Assembly (NCBI GenBank): GCA_937919655.1
Contig: CALFPJ010000077.1
Location: forward strand, 1 to 64,000
DNA: 64,000 nucleotides
Reading direction: 5' to 3'
DNA from: an uncultured Gemmatimonadales bacterium
Lineage (GTDB): Bacteria; Gemmatimonadota; Gemmatimonadetes; Longimicrobiales; Gaopeijiaceae
Part shown: positions 17,601 through 24,746 of the stretch, piece by piece
Position numbering within the stretch: the stretch's first letter is position 1
Layout of the letters: the number at the start of each line of letters is the position of its first letter
Program-made: the position numbers and the translations under genes
Notes under the pieces: model-generated
What the model was told of the DNA's origin: nothing
What the model saw: the letters and a program-made list of their open reading frames with translations, nothing else
Databases searched by the model: none

Positions 17601-18792
17601 CAGCACTGCCGGCGATACGATCCGCTGGCATTGGGACATCCCCTTCGTCGTCAGCCACTACGACCACGAACGGCTGTACGCGCTGGGTAGCCGCCTGCTC
17701 CGCAGCGATAACCGCGGCGACGGTTGGGAGGTCCTGACGGACGACCTAAGCCGTCAGATCGATCGAGACACACTCTCCATCATGGGACGCGTGTGGCCAG
17801 ACGACGCCGTGTGGAAGCACGTATTCACGAACGACTACGGAATAGGCGTCGCGTTCAGCGAATCGCGCCTGGATCCCAATCTCCTGTACGTGGGGACGGA
17901 CGACGGCCTTATACAGGTGTCTGAAGACGCAGGAACATCATGGAGGAAAATCGACGCCTTTCCAGGGATCCCCTCATTGATCTATGTCTCCGACGTGGTG
18001 GCGTCTCGGCACGACGCGGATCGGGTTTACGCGCTCTTCAACAACCACAAACGTGGCGACTTCACACCGTACGCCATGCGGAGCGACGACCGAGGAAAAA
18101 GCTGGACGTCGATCGCCTCCAACCTACCGGCTCGCCACGTGACCTGGGTGCTTGAGGAGGACCCGGTTCGCGAAGACCTACTCTTCATGGGCACCGAGTT
18201 CGGTCTCTTCTTCACCCTAGACGGGGGTGGTGATTGGAGTGAACTGCGTGGGGGCACGCCAACAATTCCCTTCCGCGACATCGAAATCCAGGAACGCGAT
18301 GGAGACCTCGTCGTGGCAACGTTCGGCCGAGGGTTCTACGTCCTGGACGACTACACTCCGCTCCGAGGCCTGACCGCTGAAGTCCTCGCCGACGACGCCA
18401 CCCTATTCGAGCCTCGACCGGTGCCGGCGTCCGACAACATTCGCTATTACCTGCCGGGATCTGGTTCCGCGGAGTACTCGGCCGAGAACCCGGAGTTCGG
18501 CTCCTTACTCACCTATTATCTGCGTGAATCGGTGCCGGAAAGTGAGATACTCGTCGTCATCCGCGACGCCGCGGGCGACGTAGTGGCTGAAATCCCAGCG
18601 GTGAACACGGCGGGCCTCTCCCGCGTGGCCTGGGATCTCAGGGCTCGACGCCCAGATGGGGAGGGGCCCCAGCGTGGGCCTCGCGCCATCGTGGAAGCAG
18701 GCGCGTATACCGCGACGCTGGAGGCGTACGCCGACGGCTCGGCGACTCCGTTGACTCAGGCTGTGCCGGTGCACGTCACGCAGCCGCGATAG
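14680..18792 (+). CDS. amidohydrolase fused to a sortilin/BNR-type beta-propeller
   Basis: A continuous 1370-codon frame joins two proteins normally encoded separately. Residues 1-515 form a secreted D-aminoacylase-like amidohydrolase: signal peptide, GFIDPHAHA metal site, SHIKALG, MTGSDGSDG catalytic Asp, and the closing strand with WVLVNGVLAV. From about residue 526 (FDGLALRSIGP) to the end runs a large propeller of the 'glycosyl hydrolase, BNR repeat' type, with repeated Asp-box blades such as YKSVDGGASF, YRTKDGGTTWERV and FRSRDGGDSWSEI, and a C-terminal beta sandwich. Free-standing members of the second family carry their own signal peptide; here it is gone, consistent with a true fusion and not a missed stop. 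Likely exported; the propeller may bind or position a peptide or glycan substrate. No frameshift is evident at the junction. Confidence 0.88.
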   Translation: MNTITLLLTLLSAPAMTPPAADTVDVLILGGVVFDGSGRPGEITDVGVTDDRITFIGNAANAGVVGVRTLDAHGLVVAPGFIDPHAHAQGDLASSDRARRENQNYLMQGVTTVVVGNDGHGTYEIADTRATYAKLGTGTNAALLVGFGSVRGAVLGQSDAAPTPAELEEMRQLVDTAMRDGAVGMSTGLFYNPQSYSTTAEVIELAKVVARYGGTYDSHLRDESSYTIGLIGAVQEAIDIGREAGLAVNISHIKALGVDVWGQAETVLGMIRSAREQGQLVTADQYPYTASGSSVGASLLPRWAQAGGSDELVQRLDDGETRARIVTEMADNLRRRGGASALLITGGRDVELRGMTLEEIAAKWGIDAIEAAIRIVRNGGAGVGSFNMNEADIATFMASEFVMTGSDGSDGHPRKYGTFPRKIRKYVLEDSVISMARMVQASSAQPAQVFGLSGRGSISLGAFADIAVFDPHTVRDEATFLEPKLLATGMRWVLVNGVLAVDNGEPTGTLSGATLTRGSTPKTSTFDGLALRSIGPSVATGRISDVAIDPRNKNIWYVGASSGNVWKTMNRGTTWEPIFDDYGSYSIGAVTLDPGNSNVLWVGTGENASQRSAGFGDGIYKSVDGGASFRHMGLPRSEHIGDILIDPRDSDVVFAASQGPLWSSGGERGLYRTKDGGTTWERVLHVSDDTGIADIVFDAFDPDVIYAASYQRRRHVGMLVAGGPEGKIFRSRDGGDSWSEIMSGIPRVDLGRIALETSPFEAGVVYSLVAAQGEESGFFRSGDFGEAWTRQGDYVVVDPQYYGELFADPHRQGRLCAVDVNIHCTENDGVSFEALPLDRVHSDHHEVVFDSDDPEYMMIGNDGGLYETFDGARTWRHHNNLPITQFYRVGVDNREPFYWVYGGTQDNGTLGGPSRSRNAVGVRAGDWTRVVGGDGFQARIDPTDPDIVYGMSQGGRIQRVDMETGESTSIAPPHSTAGDTIRWHWDIPFVVSHYDHERLYALGSRLLRSDNRGDGWEVLTDDLSRQIDRDTLSIMGRVWPDDAVWKHVFTNDYGIGVAFSESRLDPNLLYVGTDDGLIQVSEDAGTSWRKIDAFPGIPSLIYVSDVVASRHDADRVYALFNNHKRGDFTPYAMRSDDRGKSWTSIASNLPARHVTWVLEEDPVREDLLFMGTEFGLFFTLDGGGDWSELRGGTPTIPFRDIEIQERDGDLVVATFGRGFYVLDDYTPLRGLTAEVLADDATLFEPRPVPASDNIRYYLPGSGSAEYSAENPEFGSLLTYYLRESVPESEILVVIRDAAGDVVAEIPAVNTAGLSRVAWDLRARRPDGEGPQRGPRAIVEAGAYTATLEAYADGSATPLTQAVPVHVTQPR

Positions 18793-18830
18793 TTGCCTCC
18801 GTCATGTATATTGACGTACCATAGCAACTA
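18789..18830 (+). promoter_or_regulatory. nested inverted repeats before the MarR-GNAT gene (candidate operator)
   Basis: Outer half-sites TAGTTGC (18790-18796) and GCAACTA (18824-18830) form a perfect inverted repeat around an AT-rich core, and an inner pair GTCA-n7-TGAC (18801-18815) is nested inside. The ATG follows at 18833, so protein bound here would block transcription or initiation. MarR proteins commonly autoregulate through such dyads; binding by this gene's product is inferred. Confidence 0.5.
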
Positions 18831-18832
18831 CC

Positions 18833-19762
18833 ATGGATACACCGATCAAAGCGCACGTCGAGGCAGTCCGTCGCTTCTCCCGCTTCTACACGAAGCAGGT
18901 GGGCCCCTTGAACGAAGGTCTTCTAGAGAGCGCCTATTCGCTGACAGAGGTGCGCGTCCTCTGCGAGTTAGTACGAGAGGATGCACGCAACGCGAGCGAG
19001 GTCGCCGCGGCGCTGGGCGTCGATCCCGGGTATCTGTCCCGGATTCTGAAGCGCCTGAAGAAACGCGGAGTCGTCTCCACGGAGCGTTCTAAGGACGACC
19101 GCCGCCGGATCCTGCTCGCGGCGACGCCAGCAGGTCGAAGACTATTCAAGGCTCTCGACAAGATTTCCAGCCGCCAGATCCAGGCCATGCTGGCTGGCCT
19201 CTCCCCCGCTGACCAGGCGCAGGCGGTAGACGCGATGCGGTCGATCGAGACGCTCTTCGGACCCCCGCCCCCGAACGAGAGTTCGCCACTACGATTGCGA
19301 CCACCTGGACCAGGAGATATGGGCTGGGTCGTCCAGCGCCACGGCGAGCTCTATACCGAATTGAGAGGCTGGGATGCCACCTTCGAAGCGCTCGTCGCAG
19401 ACATCGCGTCGAAGTTCGTGCGCAACTTCGACCCGGCTAAGGAACGAGGGTGGATCGCGGAGATCGATGGCGCGCGCTTGGGGTCGATCTTCCTCACTCG
19501 GCACTCCAAGACCGTCGGCCAGCTGAGGATGTTAATCGTTGAACCGGCGGCGCGAAGAAGAGGCATCGGCGCCCGCCTGGTCGGGGAATGTGTCAGCCAT
19601 GCGCGCCACGTCGGCTATAAGAAAATGGGCCTATATACGTCCAAAGGGCTGGACTCGGCCCGGCGGCTGTACGAAGCCGAGGGCTTCCAACTCGTAAAAG
19701 AGGAAACGGAGCAGGTATGGGGAAAGACCCACATGGCTCAATGGTGGGAACTCCAGCTATGA
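18833..19762 (+). CDS. bifunctional MarR-type regulator / GNAT acetyltransferase
   Basis: A 309-residue two-domain protein. Residues 1-145 are a MarR winged helix: LTEVRVLCELV, the recognition helix region NASEVAAALGVDPGYLSRIL, and the wing ERSKDDRRRILLAATPAGR. Residues about 150-309 are a GNAT acetyltransferase with RMLIVEPAARRRGIGARLVGE (acetyl-CoA pyrophosphate loop RxxGIG) and LYTSKGLDSARRLYEAEGF. This fusion is widespread in soil bacteria, but the acetylated substrate is not known in general. It is probably a ligand-sensing repressor that also acetylates the ligand or a nearby target. A nested dyad immediately precedes the ATG. Its stop overlaps the methyltransferase start (ATGA), so the two are translationally coupled. 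Confidence 0.9.
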   Translation: MDTPIKAHVEAVRRFSRFYTKQVGPLNEGLLESAYSLTEVRVLCELVREDARNASEVAAALGVDPGYLSRILKRLKKRGVVSTERSKDDRRRILLAATPAGRRLFKALDKISSRQIQAMLAGLSPADQAQAVDAMRSIETLFGPPPPNESSPLRLRPPGPGDMGWVVQRHGELYTELRGWDATFEALVADIASKFVRNFDPAKERGWIAEIDGARLGSIFLTRHSKTVGQLRMLIVEPAARRRGIGARLVGECVSHARHVGYKKMGLYTSKGLDSARRLYEAEGFQLVKEETEQVWGKTHMAQWWELQL

Positions 19763-20622
19763 GCGGCCCCGGACGGGCCTCCACACCGCGGTCCTCACCG
19801 GGGGTGCGATACCTCCTCGGGCACACCGATCACGAACTGCGACGCCTCGGAATTCAGGGTGACCTCTACCGAGAGGTGACCCTTCGCGGTTTCCGCGAAG
19901 CCGGAGTCGGACCCGGTATGCGTGTGCTGGACATCGGGTGCGGAACGGGAGACGTCTCGCGGGTCGCGGCCGAGATCGTCGGGGATTCAGGGTCGGTCCT
20001 TGGGATCGATCGGGGTCCCGAAGCGATCCGCATGGCTCGGGAGATCTCGGCGAACGTGGGCGTCCCCAACACATCGTTCGTCGTTTCTGAGTTGGAAGCC
20101 TACACCAGCCTGGGCGATTTCGACGCGCTCGTGGGCCGGTTCATCCTCATGCACCAAGAGGACCCCGCCGCCGCGCTGTCGTGTGCCGCTGGTCATGTTC
20201 GCTCTGGTGGCAGCGTGTGCATGATTGAGTCCTACATGAACGTCCTTCTGACCGGTGCACACTCGTTTCCGCGCTCCCCGCTCTACGATGAGATCGTGCG
20301 ATGGAAGGGACAGGTCGTGGGGGGGGCAGGCGCCGATCTTCACGCCGGCGGACGGCTCAGGAACACCTTTATCGCCGCGGGACTACCCGCGCCCACCACA
20401 CAAATGCATGCCCGCCTTGAGGGCGGCGCCGACAGCCCATACTTCGAGTACATCGCCCAGAGCGTGCGGAGCATGTTACCGGAGGCGGCTCGCCAGGGGC
20501 TCGGGGGCTTCACTGAATCAGACGCCGACTCGCTTGAGCAGCGGCTGCGCTCGGAGGTCATGACAAGCGACGGCGTCTTGGTTGCATGGCCCGTGGTCGT
20601 GGCTCACGCGCGGGTGCCGTAG
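19759..20622 (+). CDS. class I SAM-dependent methyltransferase
   Basis: A 287-residue cytoplasmic methyltransferase. The SAM-binding Rossmann fold is clear: VLDIGCGTGDVSRVAAEIVG (motif I, about residues 56-75), VLGIDRGPEAIRMA (acidic end of strand 2), FDALVGRFILMHQEDPAAAL (motif IV region) and VRSGGSVCMIES (motif post-II). The C-terminal half is helical and probably forms the acceptor lid. ATG 19759 overlaps the stop of the MarR-GNAT gene by 4 bp, which fixes the start and links the two functions, perhaps detoxification of a small molecule that the MarR domain senses. Acceptor unknown. Confidence 0.85.
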   Translation: MSGPGRASTPRSSPGVRYLLGHTDHELRRLGIQGDLYREVTLRGFREAGVGPGMRVLDIGCGTGDVSRVAAEIVGDSGSVLGIDRGPEAIRMAREISANVGVPNTSFVVSELEAYTSLGDFDALVGRFILMHQEDPAAALSCAAGHVRSGGSVCMIESYMNVLLTGAHSFPRSPLYDEIVRWKGQVVGGAGADLHAGGRLRNTFIAAGLPAPTTQMHARLEGGADSPYFEYIAQSVRSMLPEAARQGLGGFTESDADSLEQRLRSEVMTSDGVLVAWPVVVAHARVP

Positions 20623-20706
20623 GCCGTTTTCCGTGGGCGGTCAGGGCCGAGGTCACGCACCGTGAAACCTACTCAGCACTCGTGCCGTAGAGCCTTTCGT
20701 GTTTAC

Positions 20707-20721
20707 CCTCATCAAGTGAGG
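20707..20721 (+). promoter_or_regulatory. short dyad upstream of padR
   Basis: CCTCA-TCAAG-TGAGG is an inverted repeat about 32 bp before the PadR start codon. PadR proteins normally autoregulate, so this is a possible operator, but the arms are only 5 bp and the match could be chance. Confidence 0.25.
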
Positions 20722-20752
20722 TCAACGCGCGCGACACTCGGAATACGGACTC

Positions 20753-21097
20753 ATGGCTCAACAAACACGCGGGCTTCTGCCCGGCACAGTAGACCTGGTC
20801 ATCCTGCAGACCCTGACCCAGGGGCCGCTTCATGGCTTCGCGGTGTCCAGGTCGATTCAAAACCGCTCGGACGGCGACCTCCAGCTGCAGGACGCTGCCC
20901 TGTACCAGGCTCTCCATCGCCTAGAAAGGGCGGGATGGATTGAGGCTGATTGGGGTGTTTCCGAAAAAGGCCGTCGCGCCAAGTACTACCGACTGACTGC
21001 GACGGGCTCGAAGCAGCTCGTCAGCGAGGTCCACTTCTGGGAGACCTACGCGGCCGCAGTCTTCAAGGTGCTCCAGCCGTTGAGCCAGGAGAGTTAG
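20753..21097 (+). CDS. PadR-family transcriptional repressor (short form)
   Basis: A 114-residue winged-helix repressor of the PadR-s1 subfamily. It shows LLPGTVDLVILQTLTQGPLH, then the recognition and wing regions LQDAALYQALHRLERAGWIE and SEKGRRAKYYRLTATG, and a short C-terminal dimerisation helix. These regulators nearly always sit in front of ADOP-type permease genes in Acidobacteria and Gemmatimonadota, and that is the case here, with a 4-bp gap to the TTG of the permease. The ligand is unknown. It is intact, unlike the PadR remnant near 6224. Confidence 0.92.
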   Translation: MAQQTRGLLPGTVDLVILQTLTQGPLHGFAVSRSIQNRSDGDLQLQDAALYQALHRLERAGWIEADWGVSEKGRRAKYYRLTATGSKQLVSEVHFWETYAAAVFKVLQPLSQES

Positions 21098-21101
21098 GCA
21101 G

Positions 21102-21377
21102 TTGTCCCGCAACTTCAGACGGGTGTTTCGCCTCGACCGATCTTCGCGTAACGACGCGTCCGCATCGGTCCGGGACGAGCTTGAGCACCATATCGAATTG
21201 TGCGTCGAGGAATTGGTGGAGGAAGGCTGGAATAGGGGCGAGGCACAGCGAGAGGCGCTGCGTCAATTCGGTGACCTAGAGGCGACCAGCGCGTACTGCG
21301 AGGACATGCAGGCGCGGAGGGGAGCGGTGGAGAGGAGAGCAATGTCCTTCGATGAGCTTTGGCAGGACCTACGGTAA
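21102..21377 (+). pseudogene. ADOP permease, N-terminal part ended by an in-frame TAA
   Basis: This 91-codon frame encodes the cytoplasmic N-terminal region of an ADOP (acidobacterial duplicated orphan permease): FRLDRSSRNDASASVRDELE, GEAQREALRQFGD and FDELWQDLR. It then stops at TAA 21375-21377. The same frame continues without shift into AVRTLRKAPGYVGLVVLTLA, which is exactly the sequence expected after 'QDLRYA' in this family. The stop therefore replaces a Tyr codon (TAC or TAT). Start is a TTG 4 bp after the PadR stop, consistent with coupling. It is either a nonsense mutation or a base-call error. Confidence 0.7.
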
Positions 21378-21473
21378 GCGGTACGAACGCTTCGGAAGGC
21401 CCCCGGATACGTCGGCCTGGTCGTTCTGACCCTCGCGTTCGGGATCGCGGCGAACACCACGATTTTCAGCGTC

Positions 21474-23768
21474 ATGAACCCCTATTTTTTCCGGCCGCTG
21501 CCGTACGATCAGCCGGATGAACTCGTGCATGTGACCCAAGTCGATCCGGTGACCGGGTGGCACATGTATCGGTTCCCACTGCCGATCTATGAAGATTGGA
21601 AGGCGCGTTCTCGGGCTTTCCAGGACCTCGGAGCCTACACATACACGGGCGTGAACGTCACAGGGCCCGAAGGGCCCGAAAGCGTCAACGCGGCTCGCCT
21701 CTCGGAAACCATGTTCGACATCCTGGGGGCGGATGCCCTGCTAGGGCGCACGTTCACTATGGGAGAAGGGGGACCGGCGGGCGAACGCGTCGCCGTGATC
21801 GGCCACCGTTTCTGGCAACGTCGCTACGCCGGAGACCCGAACGTCCTGGACCGGCAGATCACGATCGACGGCGTACAGCATTACGTGATCGGCGTCATGC
21901 CTCCCGACTTCAACTTTCCGTTTGGTGGCATCAAACTCTGGGTGCCCATTGCTGAGGATCTCGCCACGGCCGATCGCCGCAGCGCCCCATATCTCCTCGT
22001 GGGACGAATGAACGATGGCTGGACCCGGGACCAAGTGGATCAGGACCTGACCAGCGTCCAACAAGCACTCTCGGCCGAATACCCGGACGCCGACGGCAAG
22101 TGGGCCGGAGTCACCGTGCTCCCAATGCGCCAAGCGCTGAACTTCGTGTGGGACATCCTGAAGGTCAGCTTTACCGTCCTTCTTGGCGCGGTTGTATTCG
22201 TCATCATGATCGCATGCGTCAACGTGGCAAGCCTCACGTTCGCTCGCGCAGGAGGACGCACACGGGAAATCGCCGTACGCACCGCACTTGGTGCCCAGAG
22301 GTCCCGCGTGATTCGGCAACTGCTCACCGAGAGCCTCCTTCTCGCCATAATGGGTGGGACCTTGGGCGTCGCACTCGCCTACGGAATCGCAGGCTTCATT
22401 GGCCCCATGATTCCGGAGGATCTCTATCGAATTGGTGAGATATCGGTAGACCGTACGGTCCTCGCATTCTCCTTGGTCCTCACCTTGGTAACACCGCTCG
22501 CGTTCGGCCTCGCCCCCGCCCTGTCGGCAACCAGAAGGGACCTCACCCTCGGGCTCAAGGAAGGCTCCAAGGGTTCCGGCGGCCTATCCACCTCACGTGC
22601 TCGTAAGGCTTTGGTTGTTGTCCAGGTGGCTCTGGCCGTGGTGCTCACTACGGGGGCTGGGCTGATGCTCCGGAGCTTCGCGTCCGTGCAGGGTCTGGAT
22701 GTGGGCTTCGACTCGGGTCAGGTCCTGACCGTGAGCGTGCGTCCTCCAGAGGCCGACTACGTCGGCGCGGAGCTACGCCAATACGTGGAGCGTGCCGTCG
22801 ATGAGTTGCAGGCGATCCCAGGGGTGACGGCTGCGAGCCCGGCCATGTTCATCCCCCTGAATCACGAGTCGTCAATCTGGCAGTTCGCTCCGCCCGAGCA
22901 ATCGGGTATACCTGGCGAGGAGTGGCCAACCGCGATCGCGAACAGGCCCTACCCAGGCTACTTCGAGACTATGGGGATTCCCGTGTTGGCGGGACGGGAC
23001 TTCGACGGGTCGGACAACTCGGACGCAGCGCCCATAGCGATCGTGAATCGCGCGCTCGCAGACCGTTATTGGCCCGACGGCAGCGCCGTCGGACGCACCG
23101 TCCTGGTCGGGGATCCCGCAAACCCCACCACGGCAACCATCGTCGGTGTCGGCGGCGGTGTGATGCACGAAGCGCTGGACGGCGACAAAGACCGCGCCCA
23201 GATGTACCGACCGGCCCTGCAGGAGACCTTCCGCCGCCACTTTCTGCTGGCCCGCACGGATGGCGATCCGGCAACATTGGTCGGCCCCGCGAGAGAAGCG
23301 CTCATGCGGCTGGACCCCAATTTGCCCCTCTCCCCTCGGCCCATCGCTCAGGTCGTCGACGAGAACGAACTCCAATGGAGCATCGGCTCTGGCTTTCTCA
23401 TCGTCTTCGGAGCGGGCGCGCTTCTACTCGCGACGCTGGGCATCTACGGGATCATCTCGTACTCGGTTTCCCAACGTGAAAAAGAGCTCGGTGTGCGCAT
23501 CGCCCTCGGAGCCACTGTGGGAGAGATCCGAAAAATCGTGGTGGGCGATGGGCTGAAACTCGCGAGCGTGGGCCTCGGAGTTGGGCTCGTCGCCTCCCTG
23601 CTTCTCGGCCAACTGCTGACGGCCGTGCTTTTTGAGGTCAGCCCGTTCGATCCGATCACGCTCTGGAGTGTCCTGGTGCTCTTCGCCTCGGTCGCCGCAT
23701 TGGCATCCTTCATGCCCGCGCGCCGGGCCGGAAGAACGGATCCAATCCGAGTGCTCCGCATGGAGTAG
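21474..23768 (+). CDS. ADOP/MacB-like FtsX-domain permease, main body
   Basis: This is the remainder of the permease, from the first ATG after the in-frame stop (21375-21377) and in the same frame. It has a MacB-type periplasmic core (about residues 20-215, with FDILGADALLGRTF and GERVAVIGHRFWQRRYAGDP), a first FtsX block (FTVLLGAVVFVIMIACVNVA, REIAVRTALGAQRSRVIRQL), a second periplasmic region, and a second FtsX block (EKELGVRIALGATVGEIRKI). It ends in the typical RTDPIRVLRME. If translated from here it lacks transmembrane helix 1. Members are predicted lipoprotein or peptide exporters that lack a linked ATPase. Whole-gene length without the stop would be about 888 residues, normal for the family. 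Confidence 0.75.
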   Translation: MNPYFFRPLPYDQPDELVHVTQVDPVTGWHMYRFPLPIYEDWKARSRAFQDLGAYTYTGVNVTGPEGPESVNAARLSETMFDILGADALLGRTFTMGEGGPAGERVAVIGHRFWQRRYAGDPNVLDRQITIDGVQHYVIGVMPPDFNFPFGGIKLWVPIAEDLATADRRSAPYLLVGRMNDGWTRDQVDQDLTSVQQALSAEYPDADGKWAGVTVLPMRQALNFVWDILKVSFTVLLGAVVFVIMIACVNVASLTFARAGGRTREIAVRTALGAQRSRVIRQLLTESLLLAIMGGTLGVALAYGIAGFIGPMIPEDLYRIGEISVDRTVLAFSLVLTLVTPLAFGLAPALSATRRDLTLGLKEGSKGSGGLSTSRARKALVVVQVALAVVLTTGAGLMLRSFASVQGLDVGFDSGQVLTVSVRPPEADYVGAELRQYVERAVDELQAIPGVTAASPAMFIPLNHESSIWQFAPPEQSGIPGEEWPTAIANRPYPGYFETMGIPVLAGRDFDGSDNSDAAPIAIVNRALADRYWPDGSAVGRTVLVGDPANPTTATIVGVGGGVMHEALDGDKDRAQMYRPALQETFRRHFLLARTDGDPATLVGPAREALMRLDPNLPLSPRPIAQVVDENELQWSIGSGFLIVFGAGALLLATLGIYGIISYSVSQREKELGVRIALGATVGEIRKIVVGDGLKLASVGLGVGLVASLLLGQLLTAVLFEVSPFDPITLWSVLVLFASVAALASFMPARRAGRTDPIRVLRME

Positions 23769-24035
23769 TCAGCCCTCCTTTGAGCCGGCCTTGCGACGCT
23801 GCCGCGCCGGGCGCGAACAACGTCGTTCACACGGCCGCCACATCACACGCGGCTTTGACAACGGCCCCACGCATCAGGGGACCAAGAACCCATACACGGC
23901 GTCATCTGCCTGCCCAAGCCGTGGTCGATGAGGACCTGCTGCGTGGGGTGCGACGCTCGCTCGCCCTTGGCAGAGACGTCCCGAGCGCCTGAGCGCGACT
24001 TGACACCCCGTATCCCTCGGCAGAGGGTTCGCGAC

Positions 24036-24746
24036 ATGCGTGCACTTCTCTCCTTGGCCGTGGGCCTATCCGTTGGCTCGGCAAACCTCGCCGCCCAAGC
24101 CACCCCTGCGCCCGAACTGAGCACGTTCGAGACTGTGCGGACGGGTCGACTGTTGCGAGATCGGTTGTCATGCCTGGGCTGCCATCGATTGGGGACCGAG
24201 GGTGGCACGATCGGGCCAGCGCTAGACGGATTAAGCGCGCGCGCAGACATGGCCTACGTCGTGCGAATGATCCAGGATCCTTCGGCGGTGATTCCCGGCA
24301 CTCTGATGCCGACCCAACCCATGCCCGACCGGGAAGCCCGCCGGCTCGCCGCCTACATACTCTCAGCCGGATCCGCGCCGTCCCCGCCGAGTGCGCCAAC
24401 TCAGGCCCCTCCGGCCCTCCAGGACCGAGACCGGCTCGACGGCGCCGCCCTGTACGCTCGCAACTGTGCGGCGTGCCACGGCGAGCGCGGCTCCGGCGAC
24501 GGCTGGAACGCTCCGAACTTGCCGGTGGCACCCACGGCTCACTCTGACGCAACGCTGATGGCGCAACGCGCGGACGACACACTCTACGATGCGATCTCAG
24601 CCGGGGGCTTCGTACTTGACCGTAGTCCTCGGATGCCAGCGTTCGGCACAATGTTAGAGCCGCAACAAATCAGAGCACTCATCCGACACATTCGCACCTT
24701 GTGCGCATGCGAAGGACCGAGTTGGTCCCGCGGACTAGGGCGATGA
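24036..24746 (+). CDS. secreted dihaem cytochrome c
   Basis: A 236-residue exported protein: signal peptide ending NLAAQ, then two cytochrome-c domains. The first haem site is CLGCH with distal-Met candidate in GTLMPTQPM; the second is CAACHGERGSGDGWNAPNLP with Met in RMPAFGTML. The domains are joined by a Pro/Ala-rich linker (SAPSPPSAPTQAPPALQD). ATG 24036 is the start that gives a proper signal peptide; the frame is open further upstream. The last codons overlap the next gene's ATG (ATGA), so electron flow between this carrier and the octahaem protein is likely. It probably acts in the periplasm as an electron shuttle. Confidence 0.88.
   Translation: MRALLSLAVGLSVGSANLAAQATPAPELSTFETVRTGRLLRDRLSCLGCHRLGTEGGTIGPALDGLSARADMAYVVRMIQDPSAVIPGTLMPTQPMPDREARRLAAYILSAGSAPSPPSAPTQAPPALQDRDRLDGAALYARNCAACHGERGSGDGWNAPNLPVAPTAHSDATLMAQRADDTLYDAISAGGFVLDRSPRMPAFGTMLEPQQIRALIRHIRTLCACEGPSWSRGLGR

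Noticed and set aside
16627-17667. Long minus-strand open frame in the fusion gene
   Set aside because: It lies entirely antisense to the propeller half of the fusion and arises from high GC; composition and neighbours do not support it.
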